Shown here: positions 22,101 through 32,794 of the stretch, in pieces | How the letters are laid out: the number at the start of each line of letters is the position of its first letter | Position numbering within the stretch: the stretch's first letter is position 1 | Source of the DNA: Phytopythium helicoides | Taxonomy: Eukaryota > Oomycota > Peronosporomycetes > Pythiales > Pythiaceae | Length of the DNA stretch: 64,000 nt | Reading direction: 5' to 3' | Assembly (NCBI GenBank): GCA_024867545.1 | Contig: JANFNE010000038.1 | Location: 434,001-498,000 of the forward strand | Notes under the pieces: model-generated | What the model was told of the DNA's origin: nothing | What the model saw: the letters and a program-made list of their open reading frames with translations, nothing else | Database searches by the model: none | Translations under genes and position numbers: made by a program

Positions 22101-22864
22101 CGACAAACGGCAACGGGCAGCACAAGGCTGCCGATGACAGCTCGTCCGACAGCTCATCCAGCTCATCGGACTCGTCCGACTCGGATGACAGCGACTCGGA
22201 GTCCGACTCTGATGACGATGCTGGCGCACCGCTTGAGCGGGTAGGACTATGATGTGTCGGCTATCGGCCTGAAGGATGAAGATTGACAAGTGTGTGTTGT
22301 TGGATCCGTCCGCAGTCGCCCCCGCTCGCTAGTGCGCCGGCATTGTCACAGATTTCCGAGTCGGCCCGCGCCGACATCGCCAAGAAAATCCGCGATGAAG
22401 TGACAACTAGTGAGCCGCTTCGCGTCGAGAATCGCGGCGCGTGGAGCATGCTAGCGAAGAAGGACGCCCCGCCGGGCAAGTCGCTGTTGCAGTCGGAGGA
22501 CAACGAAACGAGCTCTCTGTGGCTTTCCGCCCGGTCGATGGAGCAGCAGAAGCAGCAAAAGATCCAGCAAAAGGAGAAGGAGCGCAACGAAGAGCTCGAG
22601 GCCCAGCGTCGTCGCGAGGCTGAGCAGCGCGAGAAAGAACGTGAGCGCGAGCGCGAGGAGGCAGAGCAGCGCAAGCGTGAGCTCGCAAAGCAGCAAGAGG
22701 AGGCGCGGGTGCGAGAGGAGCGCGCCAAGGAGGCGGAGCGCGAGCGCGCTGCCCTCCGCGCAGCGGCGCGTGAGAAGCTACAGCCGCCCGAGGAGGAGCT
22801 GGAGCACCACGACCATACGCTGAATGAAGACCTGGAGTCGTTCAGCTCGTCTTCATTCTTGTAG
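19188..22864 (+). CDS. BET-family bromodomain protein with novel N-terminal module
   Basis: Four exons (19188-21481, 21557-21794, 21866-22240, 22316-22864) encode up to 1151 residues. A bromodomain is clear (SPVDPVALGIPDYF, EPMDLGTIKQNLECGYY, FRNAMLYNAAHSQVHIYA), followed by a basic linker, a NET/ET domain (MSDLTEEELNEPMTQHEKAR ... ENDEIELDINAFD), a Ser/Asp acidic run (DSSSDSSSSSSDSSDS) and a C-terminal Glu/Arg coiled coil. BET proteins read acetylated histones and recruit transcription machinery. Only one bromodomain is present, as in plant GTE proteins. Ahead of it, residues about 300-485 form a separate beta-rich module (KYSGFFQIQAVKGKHQ, GSGENRFGEFALHGF). The start is uncertain: 19188 is the longest frame, while the double ATG at 19881 would shorten the protein by 231 residues. 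Confidence 0.85.
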
Positions 22865-23166
22865 GCGGCGTAGAGTTAGTTGCGTCGGTGGCGTGCGTGC
22901 TTGCGTAGCGTTGCGTTGCGTGGGCGATGAGCAAGCGAGCGAGAGAGCAGAGAAGATCGGAACCCTCCGCATTATTTAAATCGGCGAACACGACGGCGCG
23001 TTGGGCAGCGACTGCGAACCCGCGCGGCGATGGAGAGAACTTTGCTTGTTGAGGTTTGGGCTTGACGTGTATTCATGTTGTGGTGTCCTGCGCTCACGCA
23101 TGTGGCTCAGTGGAGGGGCGCAGTCGTTTCAGCGGATCAGCACCGCTGACTGCGCGAATCGGCGAG
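22865..23166. other. Short intergenic region
   Basis: 302 bp between two same-strand genes. It has a GCGT-rich 3' trailer and an AT patch (ATTATTTAAA near 22970) that could be core promoter of the next gene. Nothing else is recognised. Confidence 0.3.
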
Positions 23167-25174
23167 ATGGAAGGCGCGGCACATGCACAGGAGCTTCACC
23201 GCAAGTTCCAGGCGTTGAATGAAGATGTAGCCGCAGCTCTTCGTGCTCAGGAAGATGCACTGTCAGCGGTTGGCGCTAAGGGCAGCGCCAAAAGGGACGC
23301 GGTTCGTCTCGCGACGCGCGCTATCGACTGGCGTGAAGATGTTGCGGCGCTTGCCAAGCACATCGACGGGCAGCTGCAGCACTCAAGGGCGCTGAGAGCA
23401 CACTATACCAGTGCGCAACTTCCTGTCAACCCTGACCGACAGCGAGCTGAGGACGAAGGCGCACGGCTTCGGCGGTTGCGATCTGACCTGCGCCTGCTAC
23501 ACGGGCTTCGAGTGTCCATGGCTGCTGCGGAAAAGGAGGAGTCGAGCGATCCCGTCAATGAGACGGTGAGGATCGTCAGGGTGGACGTGGTTGTTGGGTA
23601 TCTGTCTTAGCGCTCGGGTTTGACGGAACAGAGCGCGTTGCAAGCATTCCTCGACTGGAGCGTCAAGCGGGAAAAGACTGGTGACACTGGAGCGGCTGTG
23701 CCACTTGCCGTGGAGCTGTTCGAGCGTCGCCGTGAATTCATGCGGGCCATCGCTGAACAGGTGCTACGTGACAAGCTCCAGCGAGATGCCGACGTTGGGT
23801 GCGTCTGTTTGTGTGAGGCAATAGAGGCTCTTACCTGATGGCATAGCAATGCTGAGAACCCAGGAGTCTCGCAGTAGGAGCAACCGGAGAGAACGACGAG
23901 CGTGATGTGCTGGCTGCTCGAGACACGCAGCTTTTCATATCCTCCCAACTTCATTTTGTTAGCTTGCATGGCCACGAGCAATGCACGAACACAAACATGT
24001 TTTATGCCCTTAACTGCTTGAGCTCACGTCATGCTAGTGCAGACTGTTGTGGAGTTGCAAGATGAGCTACGTTCGCGCTACTCCAACAGCAATCAACAAC
24101 AAGTAGAGGGCAATCCAAACGGAGAAGTCAATGCTCACAGCGAAAGTTCGAGAGAACGGTCTCCCGTGCCATCTGCGTCAACACTCGAAGAGCTGCAGGT
24201 GGCGACGCAGAAACTACGACGTGAACTCGCCGAGAGCTCTGCGATCAATGCCAAGCTTGTGCTCGCCAACTCCCAGCTAGAGGATGACCTCGTGCACCTA
24301 CAACGCAAGTATGAGGATGAAAAGCGGGCACATATCAGTGGCCGCACGCTGTTCTTGCCCAAACTCCAAAAGCTTGAAGAAGCTGTTTTGACAACTACAT
24401 CTGCGTTTCATGAGGTCAAGCTCAGTGTTGATCTCGTCACGAACATGTACAAGGTGCGCCAATCTGTCAAGCTGCAATGTGTTTTATTTTGCTGACGGCT
24501 ATCGTTGTCCTAGTCTTTGAGCCAGCAAGTGACAACTCAGCAACAGGAAGAAGACGAGCTCAAGCTTGAGCGAGACCGAATAGCGCAGCTTCTCGCGGCA
24601 GAAATAAAGAAAGTCGCGCTGCTGTCCAAGGTTTGTGCCATGTTTACCATGAGACTGTCGATGAGGTGCTAATCTATTACCATAGGAAAATGAGCGCAAA
24701 GATAAGCTCGTGGGGATTGCCATGGCAGCTCGACACGAAATGGCTCGACATGCTAAGGATCAGGAACAAATAACTGCGGGTGTTCGTGAGCAATATTCGG
24801 CTCTAGAAGTTCGTGCGCAAGTCGCGGAGGACGAAGCCACTGAACTCAAGCAGCAACTTGGCGAGGCGTATGCGCACACAGCAACGATCGGAACTAAGCT
24901 GCACGAGGTTACTGCTCGCGAGCAAAAGGCTCGAGAAGAACTTCGTGTAGTGGAGCAAGCGGCTCGCGCGCGCGAGCTCGAGCTCCAGACAGCAGCTGAG
25001 AAGCAAGAAGCTGCGCTGCAGCAGCGTCTTGACAAGACCAAGCGGGAACTCATGGATGTTATGTCGACTAACCTGAACCTCGATTCGCGCTTACGGAAGG
25101 CACAAGAGAAGCTCGCGCGGGCAGCAGCAGCAGCCGTAGCCTCTAGCTCAAAGGACAGCACTGAAGGATTCTAA
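23167..25174 (+). CDS. Coiled-coil protein, six exons
   Basis: Exons read as 23167-23565, 23632-23798, 23864-23957, 24043-24453, 24514-24630 and 24686-25174 keep one frame throughout and give 558 residues. Introns are 66, 65, 85, 60 and 55 nt. Most of the protein is coiled coil (LEELQVATQKLRRELAESSA, then NAKLVLANSQLEDDLVHLQR; RAQVAEDEATELKQQLGEAY), with a short Ser/Gln/Asn-rich break near residue 240. No enzymatic motif is present. It converges on the CCDC146 gene with only 31 bp between stop codons. That neighbour and the coiled-coil architecture make a flagellar or centrosomal role plausible but unproven. An alternative reading ends the gene at about 23877 and starts a second at 24031; the one-gene model is preferred because it needs no truncated product. 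Confidence 0.7.
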
Positions 25175-25205
25175 ACAACTTGTGGAGAAATAGACTATTG
25201 CCGCG

Positions 25206-28040
25206 TTAGATTTCGATATCACGTCGTTGCGGTACTCGAATGTGACGCATTGTGGAGCCTTGTTGTGTTGGTTTGAATGGCGCCAGAGCTCCGTATGGTT
25301 TGGGTATGCCCAGCTCTTCGGGGATGTATGCGTTCGGCCGTGCCTCGGCTGTGGTGTAGGTAAGCTGGGTTGGAAAGTTCTGGGCGTGCTGTGCAGCCAT
25401 CCGAGCGTGCTGTTTGGCGAGTCGTATCTCTTCGTCTTTGAGGCGCTGATTCTGTAGCCGCACAAGCTGCTGCTCACAAAACAGGTTGGGTGGTAGACCT
25501 GCAACTAGCCGCTTGGTGCATTCATCCACATCGACTGCCGCGTCGTGTTTCTCCTGCTGCAATTTCATGGCAGTCGCCTGATACATTGAGAGCTCGGATA
25601 CGATCGCCATCATCTTGCGTGTTGTGTCTTTGATTTTAGCCTGGAACTCATTCACTTTTTTGGCGAGCTCTAAAGTCTCGCCCCGTCGATCAGCTGCTTG
25701 TGCGCGCAACTTGTTTGACAGACTAGTCACCTCTTCGAGAACGAGCTCCTTTTCTAGCAGCTGCTCCTTTTTCTTGTTATATCGAGTCTCTAGAAACGCG
25801 AGTTTGACTCCAAGTTGGTCTTCGTCTGGATCGTCTCCATCAAGAGCACGCCAACGCTCGCCATTCTTCGGTGTCTCCAGATCACGGCAAAGCAGCTCTG
25901 TCACATCTTTCTCTTGTTTGAGCTCTTCTTGGATTGAAAGGATGCGCTTTGCCAACTCGGGCAGATGGGGAAGTTGTCGCCGAGCGTTTTCCAGTTGTCG
26001 CTGGAGGTCAGCGAGCTGAATGTTCAACATCCGAATCTCTTGCTCTTTCCTAGTTAATGCGACTTCACCATCGTTTAGTGCTCGTTCTTGAAGATTCGAC
26101 TTTTCGTACAAGATGCACAACTCGTCATTGCGGTCAATGAGCTGTACGCCGGTTGCATTTCTCGCGTCAACTGCGAGCTCATACTTTTTCTTGAGTCGAA
26201 GAAGCTCCCGCTCAGTCAGGGAAATGATTCCATTAAGCTTGTCGATTTCAACAATTTGCTGTTCAACCTGTTCCTGCTTGATACGATAGGCGTCATGTGA
26301 CTTGTTCGTGTCAAGTCGAAGGGAATCGCGCGAGCACTGCGCCGTTGCATGAGCAAGTTTTTCCTTCACAAGCGCTTTGTCCTTTGCGAGCGACTCGTTA
26401 CGCAAGACCTCGACTTCGTTTTGAAGAATCTTGATTTTCTCCTTCATCTCAGCAAGAGCTTGAGAGGATGCTTGAATCAAGTTGACGTACTTATTGCGCT
26501 CGTTCTTGACGACATCGTACAGGGCTGAAAACTCTTTGAGGTGATTGGTTGTCTCGTGCCACTTTTTAGCAAGATCTAGGATCACTAGCTCTTTCATCTT
26601 GAGTTCCTGCTGTGTTTCGCGTTCGTGCTCCAGGGCTGCAGCTGCCTCGCGAGCCTTCAGCTCACGCTGCGCCGTCAGCATCGCAACCAACTTCTTCTGC
26701 TTGCTTTCCTCGGTCACCCACTGCCCCACTTCCTCTTCTAGAGTAGTTACTTGAGACCCTAACTCCTCGAGCTCGGCAGTTTGGTGCTTTTCGCCTTCCT
26801 CTCGCTTTAGGAATCGAGCGATCAGTAGGTCGACTTGTTGTTTCACCTCAAGTTGGCGCTGTGCTTGCGTCTTGTTATCTGTCTTGAGAGCAGAGACTTG
26901 GTGCTGTGCATCTACAACCTGCGCTTTGAGGTTGGGTAGCAGCGCACGACTCGCGTCGTACAGCAGGATCTTCTTCTTTAGGTCTCTCTTGGCACTGTCA
27001 TAGACTTTTTTGGCCTTCGCGACACGCTCATTCTCTCGGCGCTCAGCAGCGTCGATAGCTTTTGCAGCCATTTCAAGCCTTGTCTTCTCGGATAGCCTCA
27101 GCACATGGGTGTTTTGCTCTTCTCGCAAATGCAGTGTCACATGATCGACGTCACGTTGGCGCTGATCGATTGTTTCTCGGTGCACGTCAAGTTTCTGAGC
27201 AAGCTCTTTCTGAACTTCCTCTGCTTCACGAAGCTTTGTCTGCTGCTCGTCGAGTGATGATTGAAGCACAGCGACCACTTCGTGCTGCTTTCCGGTTTCC
27301 TTCTCAAGGTTTTGTACCGCTCGCTGCACCACATCTGCTTGTTTCTCTAGTCGTTCGGGATCATGCGCCAGCTGCTGGAGCTTTTTGAGCTCACTTGTAT
27401 TCGTTTCCTCGAGGCGAGTGTTTTCTTGCTGCAGGAAAGAAAGTCGTGCGAGCGCGTCTTTCTTTCGCTGAGCTTCTTTTGCGAGCTCTGCATCGACTCG
27501 ATGGTTTTCGTCACTGAGTGCAGCAATCTCGTCGCTGAGCGCTCGAAGCTCTGGCTCCATCAGTTTGGCGTGGGCTGCCAAAATTTCATCTTTCTGAGCT
27601 AGTAAGTCGACATGCTCTCGCTGGAGCTCAGTAATCTCAAACGTGAGCACTGCGTCCCGGTCGATGCACTCAGCAAGCTCCTTAAGAGCTCGCTCTTTTT
27701 CCTTGTCGACTGCCGAGAATCTCGCGACCTCTTCTGCCTTGCGGATCGACTGCTTCTCACCCGCGATTTTGTCGGAGAGCAGCTCGCTGTTGAGTGCTTT
27801 GGCCTGCTTGAGCAGCTGCTTCTCGTGCGCGTAGGTCTCGAGCACGTGCTCTCGCAGTGCCTCAAACTTGTTTTTGTGGAACTGCAGCTGGTCGAGCGTC
27901 AGCATGTCGGCCTCAAAGTACTGCTCGAGCAGCCGGAAGGCTGCGGCGTGCGAAGCTCCCGCGCCGACATTTGCATCCAGGTCTCCTCCGGAGTCGCCCA
28001 GCTGCTCGCCATCAGCATCGATGAAGGAGGAGCTCGCCAT
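25206..28040 (-). CDS. CCDC146: CCDC146-like coiled-coil flagellar/centriolar protein
   Basis: A 944-residue single-exon protein that is coiled coil from about residue 30 to 880. The C-terminal signature is distinctive: YIPEELGIPKPYGALAPFKP, then GSTMRHIRVPQRRDIEI, the conserved tail I associate with CCDC146 (a ciliary/centriolar microtubule-associated protein, required for sperm flagella in mammals). Oomycetes have flagellate zoospores, so a basal-body or axoneme role fits. The start MASSSFIDADGEQLGD is the first ATG and shares a 371 bp upstream region with the divergent EDR2-like gene. Identification rests on recalled family sequence of the C-terminus, the coiled-coil body itself being uninformative. 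Confidence 0.75.
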   Translation of the reverse strand: MASSSFIDADGEQLGDSGGDLDANVGAGASHAAAFRLLEQYFEADMLTLDQLQFHKNKFEALREHVLETYAHEKQLLKQAKALNSELLSDKIAGEKQSIRKAEEVARFSAVDKEKERALKELAECIDRDAVLTFEITELQREHVDLLAQKDEILAAHAKLMEPELRALSDEIAALSDENHRVDAELAKEAQRKKDALARLSFLQQENTRLEETNTSELKKLQQLAHDPERLEKQADVVQRAVQNLEKETGKQHEVVAVLQSSLDEQQTKLREAEEVQKELAQKLDVHRETIDQRQRDVDHVTLHLREEQNTHVLRLSEKTRLEMAAKAIDAAERRENERVAKAKKVYDSAKRDLKKKILLYDASRALLPNLKAQVVDAQHQVSALKTDNKTQAQRQLEVKQQVDLLIARFLKREEGEKHQTAELEELGSQVTTLEEEVGQWVTEESKQKKLVAMLTAQRELKAREAAAALEHERETQQELKMKELVILDLAKKWHETTNHLKEFSALYDVVKNERNKYVNLIQASSQALAEMKEKIKILQNEVEVLRNESLAKDKALVKEKLAHATAQCSRDSLRLDTNKSHDAYRIKQEQVEQQIVEIDKLNGIISLTERELLRLKKKYELAVDARNATGVQLIDRNDELCILYEKSNLQERALNDGEVALTRKEQEIRMLNIQLADLQRQLENARRQLPHLPELAKRILSIQEELKQEKDVTELLCRDLETPKNGERWRALDGDDPDEDQLGVKLAFLETRYNKKKEQLLEKELVLEEVTSLSNKLRAQAADRRGETLELAKKVNEFQAKIKDTTRKMMAIVSELSMYQATAMKLQQEKHDAAVDVDECTKRLVAGLPPNLFCEQQLVRLQNQRLKDEEIRLAKQHARMAAQHAQNFPTQLTYTTAEARPNAYIPEELGIPKPYGALAPFKPTQQGSTMRHIRVPQRRDIEI

Positions 28041-28411
28041 GCCTATCTATCGAGTGGCAGCAAGTGCCAGTCTCGCTATATCTGCTCGAGTCGAATCGAA
28101 CGAAACGGACGCCCCGCCCATGTTGAAGCTCGAGGAATGATGGTCTCAAATTCAAAGCGTGGAAGTTGATTGGCTTGAAGAGTACCCATTTCTCCACCAA
28201 TCATATCCCGAAAAAAAATCAAAAAATTCGCTTGATTCTTCCCCTCCTCATAGCGACTGCTCAGTCCTTATTTCTCCATTCATTCTTCTCAACTAGCTTC
28301 ACAATACCGACTGTATCCTTGTTTGGAGTCACTAAACCCAGGAAATGTCGCTGTGCACATGTTCTCCGCCGCGGATGACGGCCAGGCGCACTTGGCGTCA
28401 GCTCCCCCTGC
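28041..28411. promoter_or_regulatory. Divergent promoter, CCDC146 / EDR2-like genes
   Basis: 371 bp between divergent ATGs. A CCAAT box at 28197-28201 and an inverted one (ATTGG) at 28169-28173 lie back to back. At 28277-28295 the string CATTCATTCTTCTCAAC resembles the oomycete initiator (TCATTYY core) and lies about 120 bp before the EDR2-like ATG. Confidence 0.45.
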
Positions 28412-29404
28412 ATGGCGTCGCCCTCGCGGGTCGAGTACTGCCGGCGCAAGAGCTGCACGCGCCTGGAGCTCGAGTGGAGCTGCGGCCTGCCGCATCCTGT
28501 GGAGCCCGTGGTGCCGCTGGAGCTGCACCGCGTGACGTGCGACGACATGGGCGACGGCCTCGTGCACGAGGACGGCATGGGCATCCTGACGACCGACACG
28601 TGGGGCTTGGAGCCTGAGCACTCGAGTCGCCCAGAGGACGAGGAGGAGGAAGAAGCGCCGGCTGTGGACGCGGACGCTCCGTACGTGGTGCACGCGCGCG
28701 AGATCCGCAGCATGTGGAGCGAGCCCGACACGAGCGAGGTGCTGGTGCGCGGCCACAACTACATGGAGGACCAGGTCAAGGTGCCGGCGGGCAAGGCGAT
28801 CGGACGCCTGCTGCACGTCGACATGTGGACCACCAAGACGCCCGAGGGCCGCCACCACATCGCCATGCGGGAGGAGACGAGGCCCAACAGCGTGCTCGCG
28901 TTCTGCAAGGAAAAGTTCCCCGACTCGCTCGTGTTCATCGTCAACGTCGAGCTCCCCAACGCGGACAACGTGAGCGTCGTCGCCTACTGGCTGCTCCCGC
29001 CTGCGAGCGCGAGCGACGACTCGCCGTTCCAGAAGCTCGTTGAGCGGTTCTGCAACGGCGAGAACGACGAGTTCCGCGACCAGCGCTTCAAGCTTGTGCC
29101 GAATCTGCTCGATGGGCCGTGGATCCTGCAGCAGGTCATCCCCAACCGCCCTGCCATCACGGGCACCAAGCTCACGCAGCACTACTTCCGCCGCAGCAAC
29201 TACTTTGAGCTCGACCTGGACGTATCGTCTAGCACGACGGCGCAGTACGTGGGCGGGCTCGCGCAGAGCTGGGCGAGCTACCTAGAGATGGATCTGTACC
29301 TGACGATCCAGGGCGAGGCGGAAGACGAGCTACCCGAGCGGGTCCTCGGCGGACTTGCACTCAAGCAGCTCAATCTGGACTTGGCACAGCCTCTCGGAGA
29401 CTGA
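28412..29404 (+). CDS. EDR2 C-terminal (DUF1336) domain protein
   Basis: A 330-residue single-exon protein. From about residue 100 to the end it matches the EDR2_C/DUF1336 pattern: EVLVRGHNYMEDQVKVPAGK, LLHVDMWTT, FIVNVELP, KLVPNLLDGPWILQQVI, NYFELDLDV and the C-terminal LYLTIQGEAEDELPER with LGG. In plant EDR2 this domain follows PH and START domains and is linked to membrane lipid-dependent defence control; here it stands nearly alone behind an acidic linker, as is common in stramenopiles. Function is unknown; a lipid or membrane association is inferred. The ATG in CTGCATGG precedes the first conserved residues. Confidence 0.8.
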   Translation: MASPSRVEYCRRKSCTRLELEWSCGLPHPVEPVVPLELHRVTCDDMGDGLVHEDGMGILTTDTWGLEPEHSSRPEDEEEEEAPAVDADAPYVVHAREIRSMWSEPDTSEVLVRGHNYMEDQVKVPAGKAIGRLLHVDMWTTKTPEGRHHIAMREETRPNSVLAFCKEKFPDSLVFIVNVELPNADNVSVVAYWLLPPASASDDSPFQKLVERFCNGENDEFRDQRFKLVPNLLDGPWILQQVIPNRPAITGTKLTQHYFRRSNYFELDLDVSSSTTAQYVGGLAQSWASYLEMDLYLTIQGEAEDELPERVLGGLALKQLNLDLAQPLGD

Positions 29405-29603
29405 GGAGTGGAGGTTGTGATTCAGATGGCTCGGTAGGCACTCAACAGTAGATTGTTTTTTTGGCATAGCGCTGGCAATGGGAACTCGAGGAGATCCCAC
29501 CACTGATGTTCATATCGATACAAATGAAGACGTCATGAAGTCGTTTGCGATCCACAACCAGCGTGGATTTGCTTGCATTTGCTTTCGTGACGACGTGGAA
29601 AAT

Positions 29604-31164
29604 CTATTCGACGACGTCGGGCAGAACCTTGTACGGGTTGAGGATGCCGTTGGGGTCCATCATGTTCTTCATCTGCTTCATGAGCTTGATAGAGTTGGGA
29701 GACTTGGACAAGTGCAGGAACGACGGCTTGTGCGTGCCAATGCCGTGCTCGGCGCTGATGCTGCCGCGGTACTTGGCTGTTCAAATCAGTGGTATCAGCG
29801 CGGAGCAATACCATCGAGATATCATTATCAAGCAACGTACCCGTCCACTCAAACACGTATGGCTCAAGCTCGTTGAAGACACGATCGTCAGCCTCGAGCG
29901 TCGAGATGTTGAGATGCAGGTTGGAGTCGCCCAGGTGACCATATCCAACGACCTCGGCACCGAGCGGAGCGAGCTTCTCGCGCGTCTCCTCCACGATCTT
30001 GTAGTACTGCTCCATTGGCAAGGAAATGTCGTACTTGTACACGTATCCGCGCGAGCTGAGCGCCACTGTGATGTCCTCGCGAATCATGAACAGCTTGCGG
30101 CCTTGCGCGGCGTCCTGAGCCACCGTGCCATCCACCACGACACCCTCAGTCATGACGTCCTCAAGGTACGCCTCGAGCTTCTCCATGTCGTGCGACGAGT
30201 TGCTACCGGAGGTCTCAATCAGGACGTAGAACGGGTATGAAGACTCAAGCGGGTCCTTGACCCAGTCCTGCTGCGAGAGCACCATGTCGAGAGACTGGCG
30301 GTCGAAGAACTCGATCGCAGAGACCACTTCGCCAAGCTGCTTCTTGGCCTCCACGAACGCCTTCTGCACGGCGTTGAAGTCCTCACATCCGAGCAGGGCG
30401 ACGTTCACCGACGATGAGCGCGGCGGTGTGAGGACCGAAACTTTGGTGATGAATCCCAGCGTGCCCTCTGAGCCGATGAAGAGCTGCTTGAGGTCATAGC
30501 CCGTGTTGTCCTTGCGCATGGTGCTGAGGCAGTCAATGACAGTACCATCGGCCAGCACAGCCTCAACTCCAAGCACCGTGCCGTGTAGCGATCCGTATCG
30601 CAGCAGGCGCAGACCGCCAGCGTTCGTCGCCACGTTGCCGCCGATCTGGCACGTGCCCTTGGCACCGAGATCCAGCGGCATCATGTAGCCGTGCTTGGCG
30701 ACGTAGTTGTCGAGGTTCTCCAGCACACAGCCAGCCTCACAGACGAGGATGCCCGACACCTCGTCGAAGGAGACGACATTGTTCATGGAGCTCGTGGACA
30801 CGACGATCTCGTCGTGCACTGGCACAGAGCCGCCGACGAGTCCCGTGTTGCCGCCCTGCGGGACGACCGGCAGGCGGCGCTCGTTGCAGTACTTGAGGAT
30901 GGCGGAGACCTGCTCGGTGGACTTGGGGCGCAGCACCATCTGGTGGCTGCTGCCAGCCTTGTACTTCTTGAGCCAGTCGGTCGTGTACGACTGCGTGTCG
31001 TCGGCGTCCGTGAGCACGTTCTCGGGGCGCAGCAGCTGCTGGAAGAACGCCTTGTCCTCCTCGCTCCACGAGGCCAGCGCTGGGTTGCGAGCCACGGCGG
31101 CCGACAGCGAGCGGCGGCCAGCGGCCAGCGCCTGCGAGGGGCGGCGCAGCAGCGACGCCAGCAT
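29604..31164 (-). CDS. D2HGDH: FAD-linked D-2-hydroxyacid (D-2-hydroxyglutarate) dehydrogenase
   Basis: Two exons (29841-31164 and 29604-29776; 64 nt intron) give 498 residues. The presequence MLASLLRRPSQALAAGRRSL suggests mitochondria. The PCMH-type FAD domain is clear (VVPQGGNTGLVGGSVPVHDE, GAKGTCQIGGNVATNAGG, GSLHGTVLGVEAV, NTGYDLKQLFIGSEGTLG), and the C-terminal cap has GYGHLGDSNLHLN, with metal-binding histidines, then SAEHGIGTHKPSFL and MMDPNGILNPYKVLP. The latter strings are typical of D-2-hydroxyglutarate dehydrogenase; D-lactate dehydrogenase (cytochrome) is the nearest alternative. It oxidises D-2-hydroxyacids, passing electrons to ETF or cytochrome c. ATG at 31164 is the first in frame. 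Confidence 0.88.
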
Positions 31165-31416
31165 CTCGGTCCTGCTCGGTGATGGCAAAGTGGAGCTTGT
31201 GCCAGCCGCACGATTGCGCTTTTGGTGGCGGGAGTGGTGCCTCCACTGCGCAAACAGCGGCTGGGGCGACCTTCGGGCGACATGGAAAGACTGCTGCCAC
31301 CGATTTTATGCCCTGATGCCGCAGCCAGCCAACCCAGCAGCTCCAGACGACGTCAGTGCTCACGAGCTGCGCGGCGCCTTTGAGCTGCAGGTCAACTGCG
31401 AGCGCGAGCGGAGAGG

Positions 31417-32794
31417 ATGCTGACGTGCACGGCGTGCCGCATGGCCTTCGGGTCGCCCGAGGAGCAGAAGGAGCACTTCCGCATGGACTGGCACCGGTAC
31501 AACCTCAAGCGCAAGGTGGTGGAGCTGCCGCCCGTGACGGAGGAGCAGTTCAATGCGCGCATGCACAAGGTGCTGCAGGAGAAGCAGGCGCAGGCGGCGG
31601 CCGACCCCAAGAAGAAGCAGCAGGCCAAGCGCGAGGAGATCAAGAAGGCCGGCGGCGTCAAGACCATGACCAAGTGCGTCGCCTGCAACAAGACCTTCAC
31701 GAGCGCCAACGCGTACGACAACCACCTCGCGTCCAAGAAGCACCTGGCCAACGCCAAGAAGAACCCGGAGACCGGCAACGCCGTCGAGACTGTAGCCAAG
31801 CAGCTCGAGATCGTCTCGCTAGACGACAAGAGTGAGGAGGCTCCTGCATCGCAGGAGATGACGGACGAGGAGATTGCGGCGTCGCTAGAGGAGTACCGCA
31901 AGCAGGTCCCGCTCGAGAAGGAGGACTGCATCTTCTGCACGCACCACGCGAGCGACGTGGACTCGTGTCTCTCGCATATGCTCAAGGAGCACGGGTTCTT
32001 CATCCCTGACGTAGAGTTCCTGGTTGACCTTGGCGGCCTCGTGGGCTACCTCGCGGAGAAGGTTAAGCTGGGCCAGATGTGTCTGTACTGCAACAAGTCG
32101 TTCCGAACGATGCAGGACGTCCAGAAGCACATGACTGCGCTGTCGCATTGCAAGCTCCGGTACGAGGAGGAGGACCTGGACGAGCTGGTCGAGTACTACG
32201 ACTTCTCGTCACAGTCGTCCAAGGCGAAGGCGATCGCGGAGGAGGAGGAAGTCGAGTGGGAGACTGACAGCGAAGCGAGCATTGGCGACGACGAAGAAGT
32301 TGTTGAGGAGGAGGAAGATGCAGAGGACGACGAGGACGAAGAGGATGAAGAGGATGCGATGCACGTGTCGGAGACTGGCGAGCTGGTGCTGCCGAGCGGC
32401 CGGCGCCTCGGCCGACGAGAGTTCCAGCGCTACTACAAGCAGCGGTTCCGCGCCGAGGAGTCTCGCGAGTCGGTGCTGGCGGCCACAAAGGAGCGACTGC
32501 TGCTCGCGTACCAGGTTGCGGGCGTGGACCCCGGTGCCGGCAGCACGGCGCTGTCGACTGCGTTCGTTGCCAACTTTATGCGGAAGCGCAACGTGAGTAT
32601 TACCAGTCGTCACAGCTGCCATGTAGCGGGTGATACTAACGGATGTTTGGCTCGAACAGAACATTGGCGGCGGCATGACGATCCTCGAGTCGCGCAAGCA
32701 GAACTTCCTGTTCCAGAAGCACCGCGAGCGGTTAGACAAGCGCAGCCACAAGCTGCAGAAGAATCCGAACCGCCGAGCCATGGTGACCGTGTAG
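31417..32794 (+). CDS. REI1/ZNF622-type pre-60S ribosome maturation factor
   Basis: Two exons (31417-32592, 32660-32794; 67 nt intron with an ACTAAC branch-like site) encode 436 residues. Four C2H2-type fingers are visible: LTCTACRMAFGSPEEQKEHF near the start, KCVACNKTFTSANAYDNHL, DCIFCTHHASDVDSCLSHM, and MCLYCNKSFRTMQDVQKHM. A long acidic stretch (EEEEDAEDDEDEEDEED) and a basic C-terminus (RERLDKRSHKLQKNPNRRAM) follow. This order is that of yeast Rei1/Reh1 and human ZNF622, cytoplasmic factors that release Arx1 from pre-60S subunits and probe the exit tunnel. It is divergent from the dehydrogenase gene, 252 bp away. Confidence 0.9.

Noticed and set aside
24031..24060. Separate gene starting at ATG 24031
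   Set aside because: Continuous splicing from 23864-23957 to 24043 keeps frame and avoids a truncated upstream product, so one gene is preferred.
28289..29182. 297-codon minus-strand ORF opposite the EDR2-like gene
   Set aside because: Shadow of high-GC codons; no recognisable motif.
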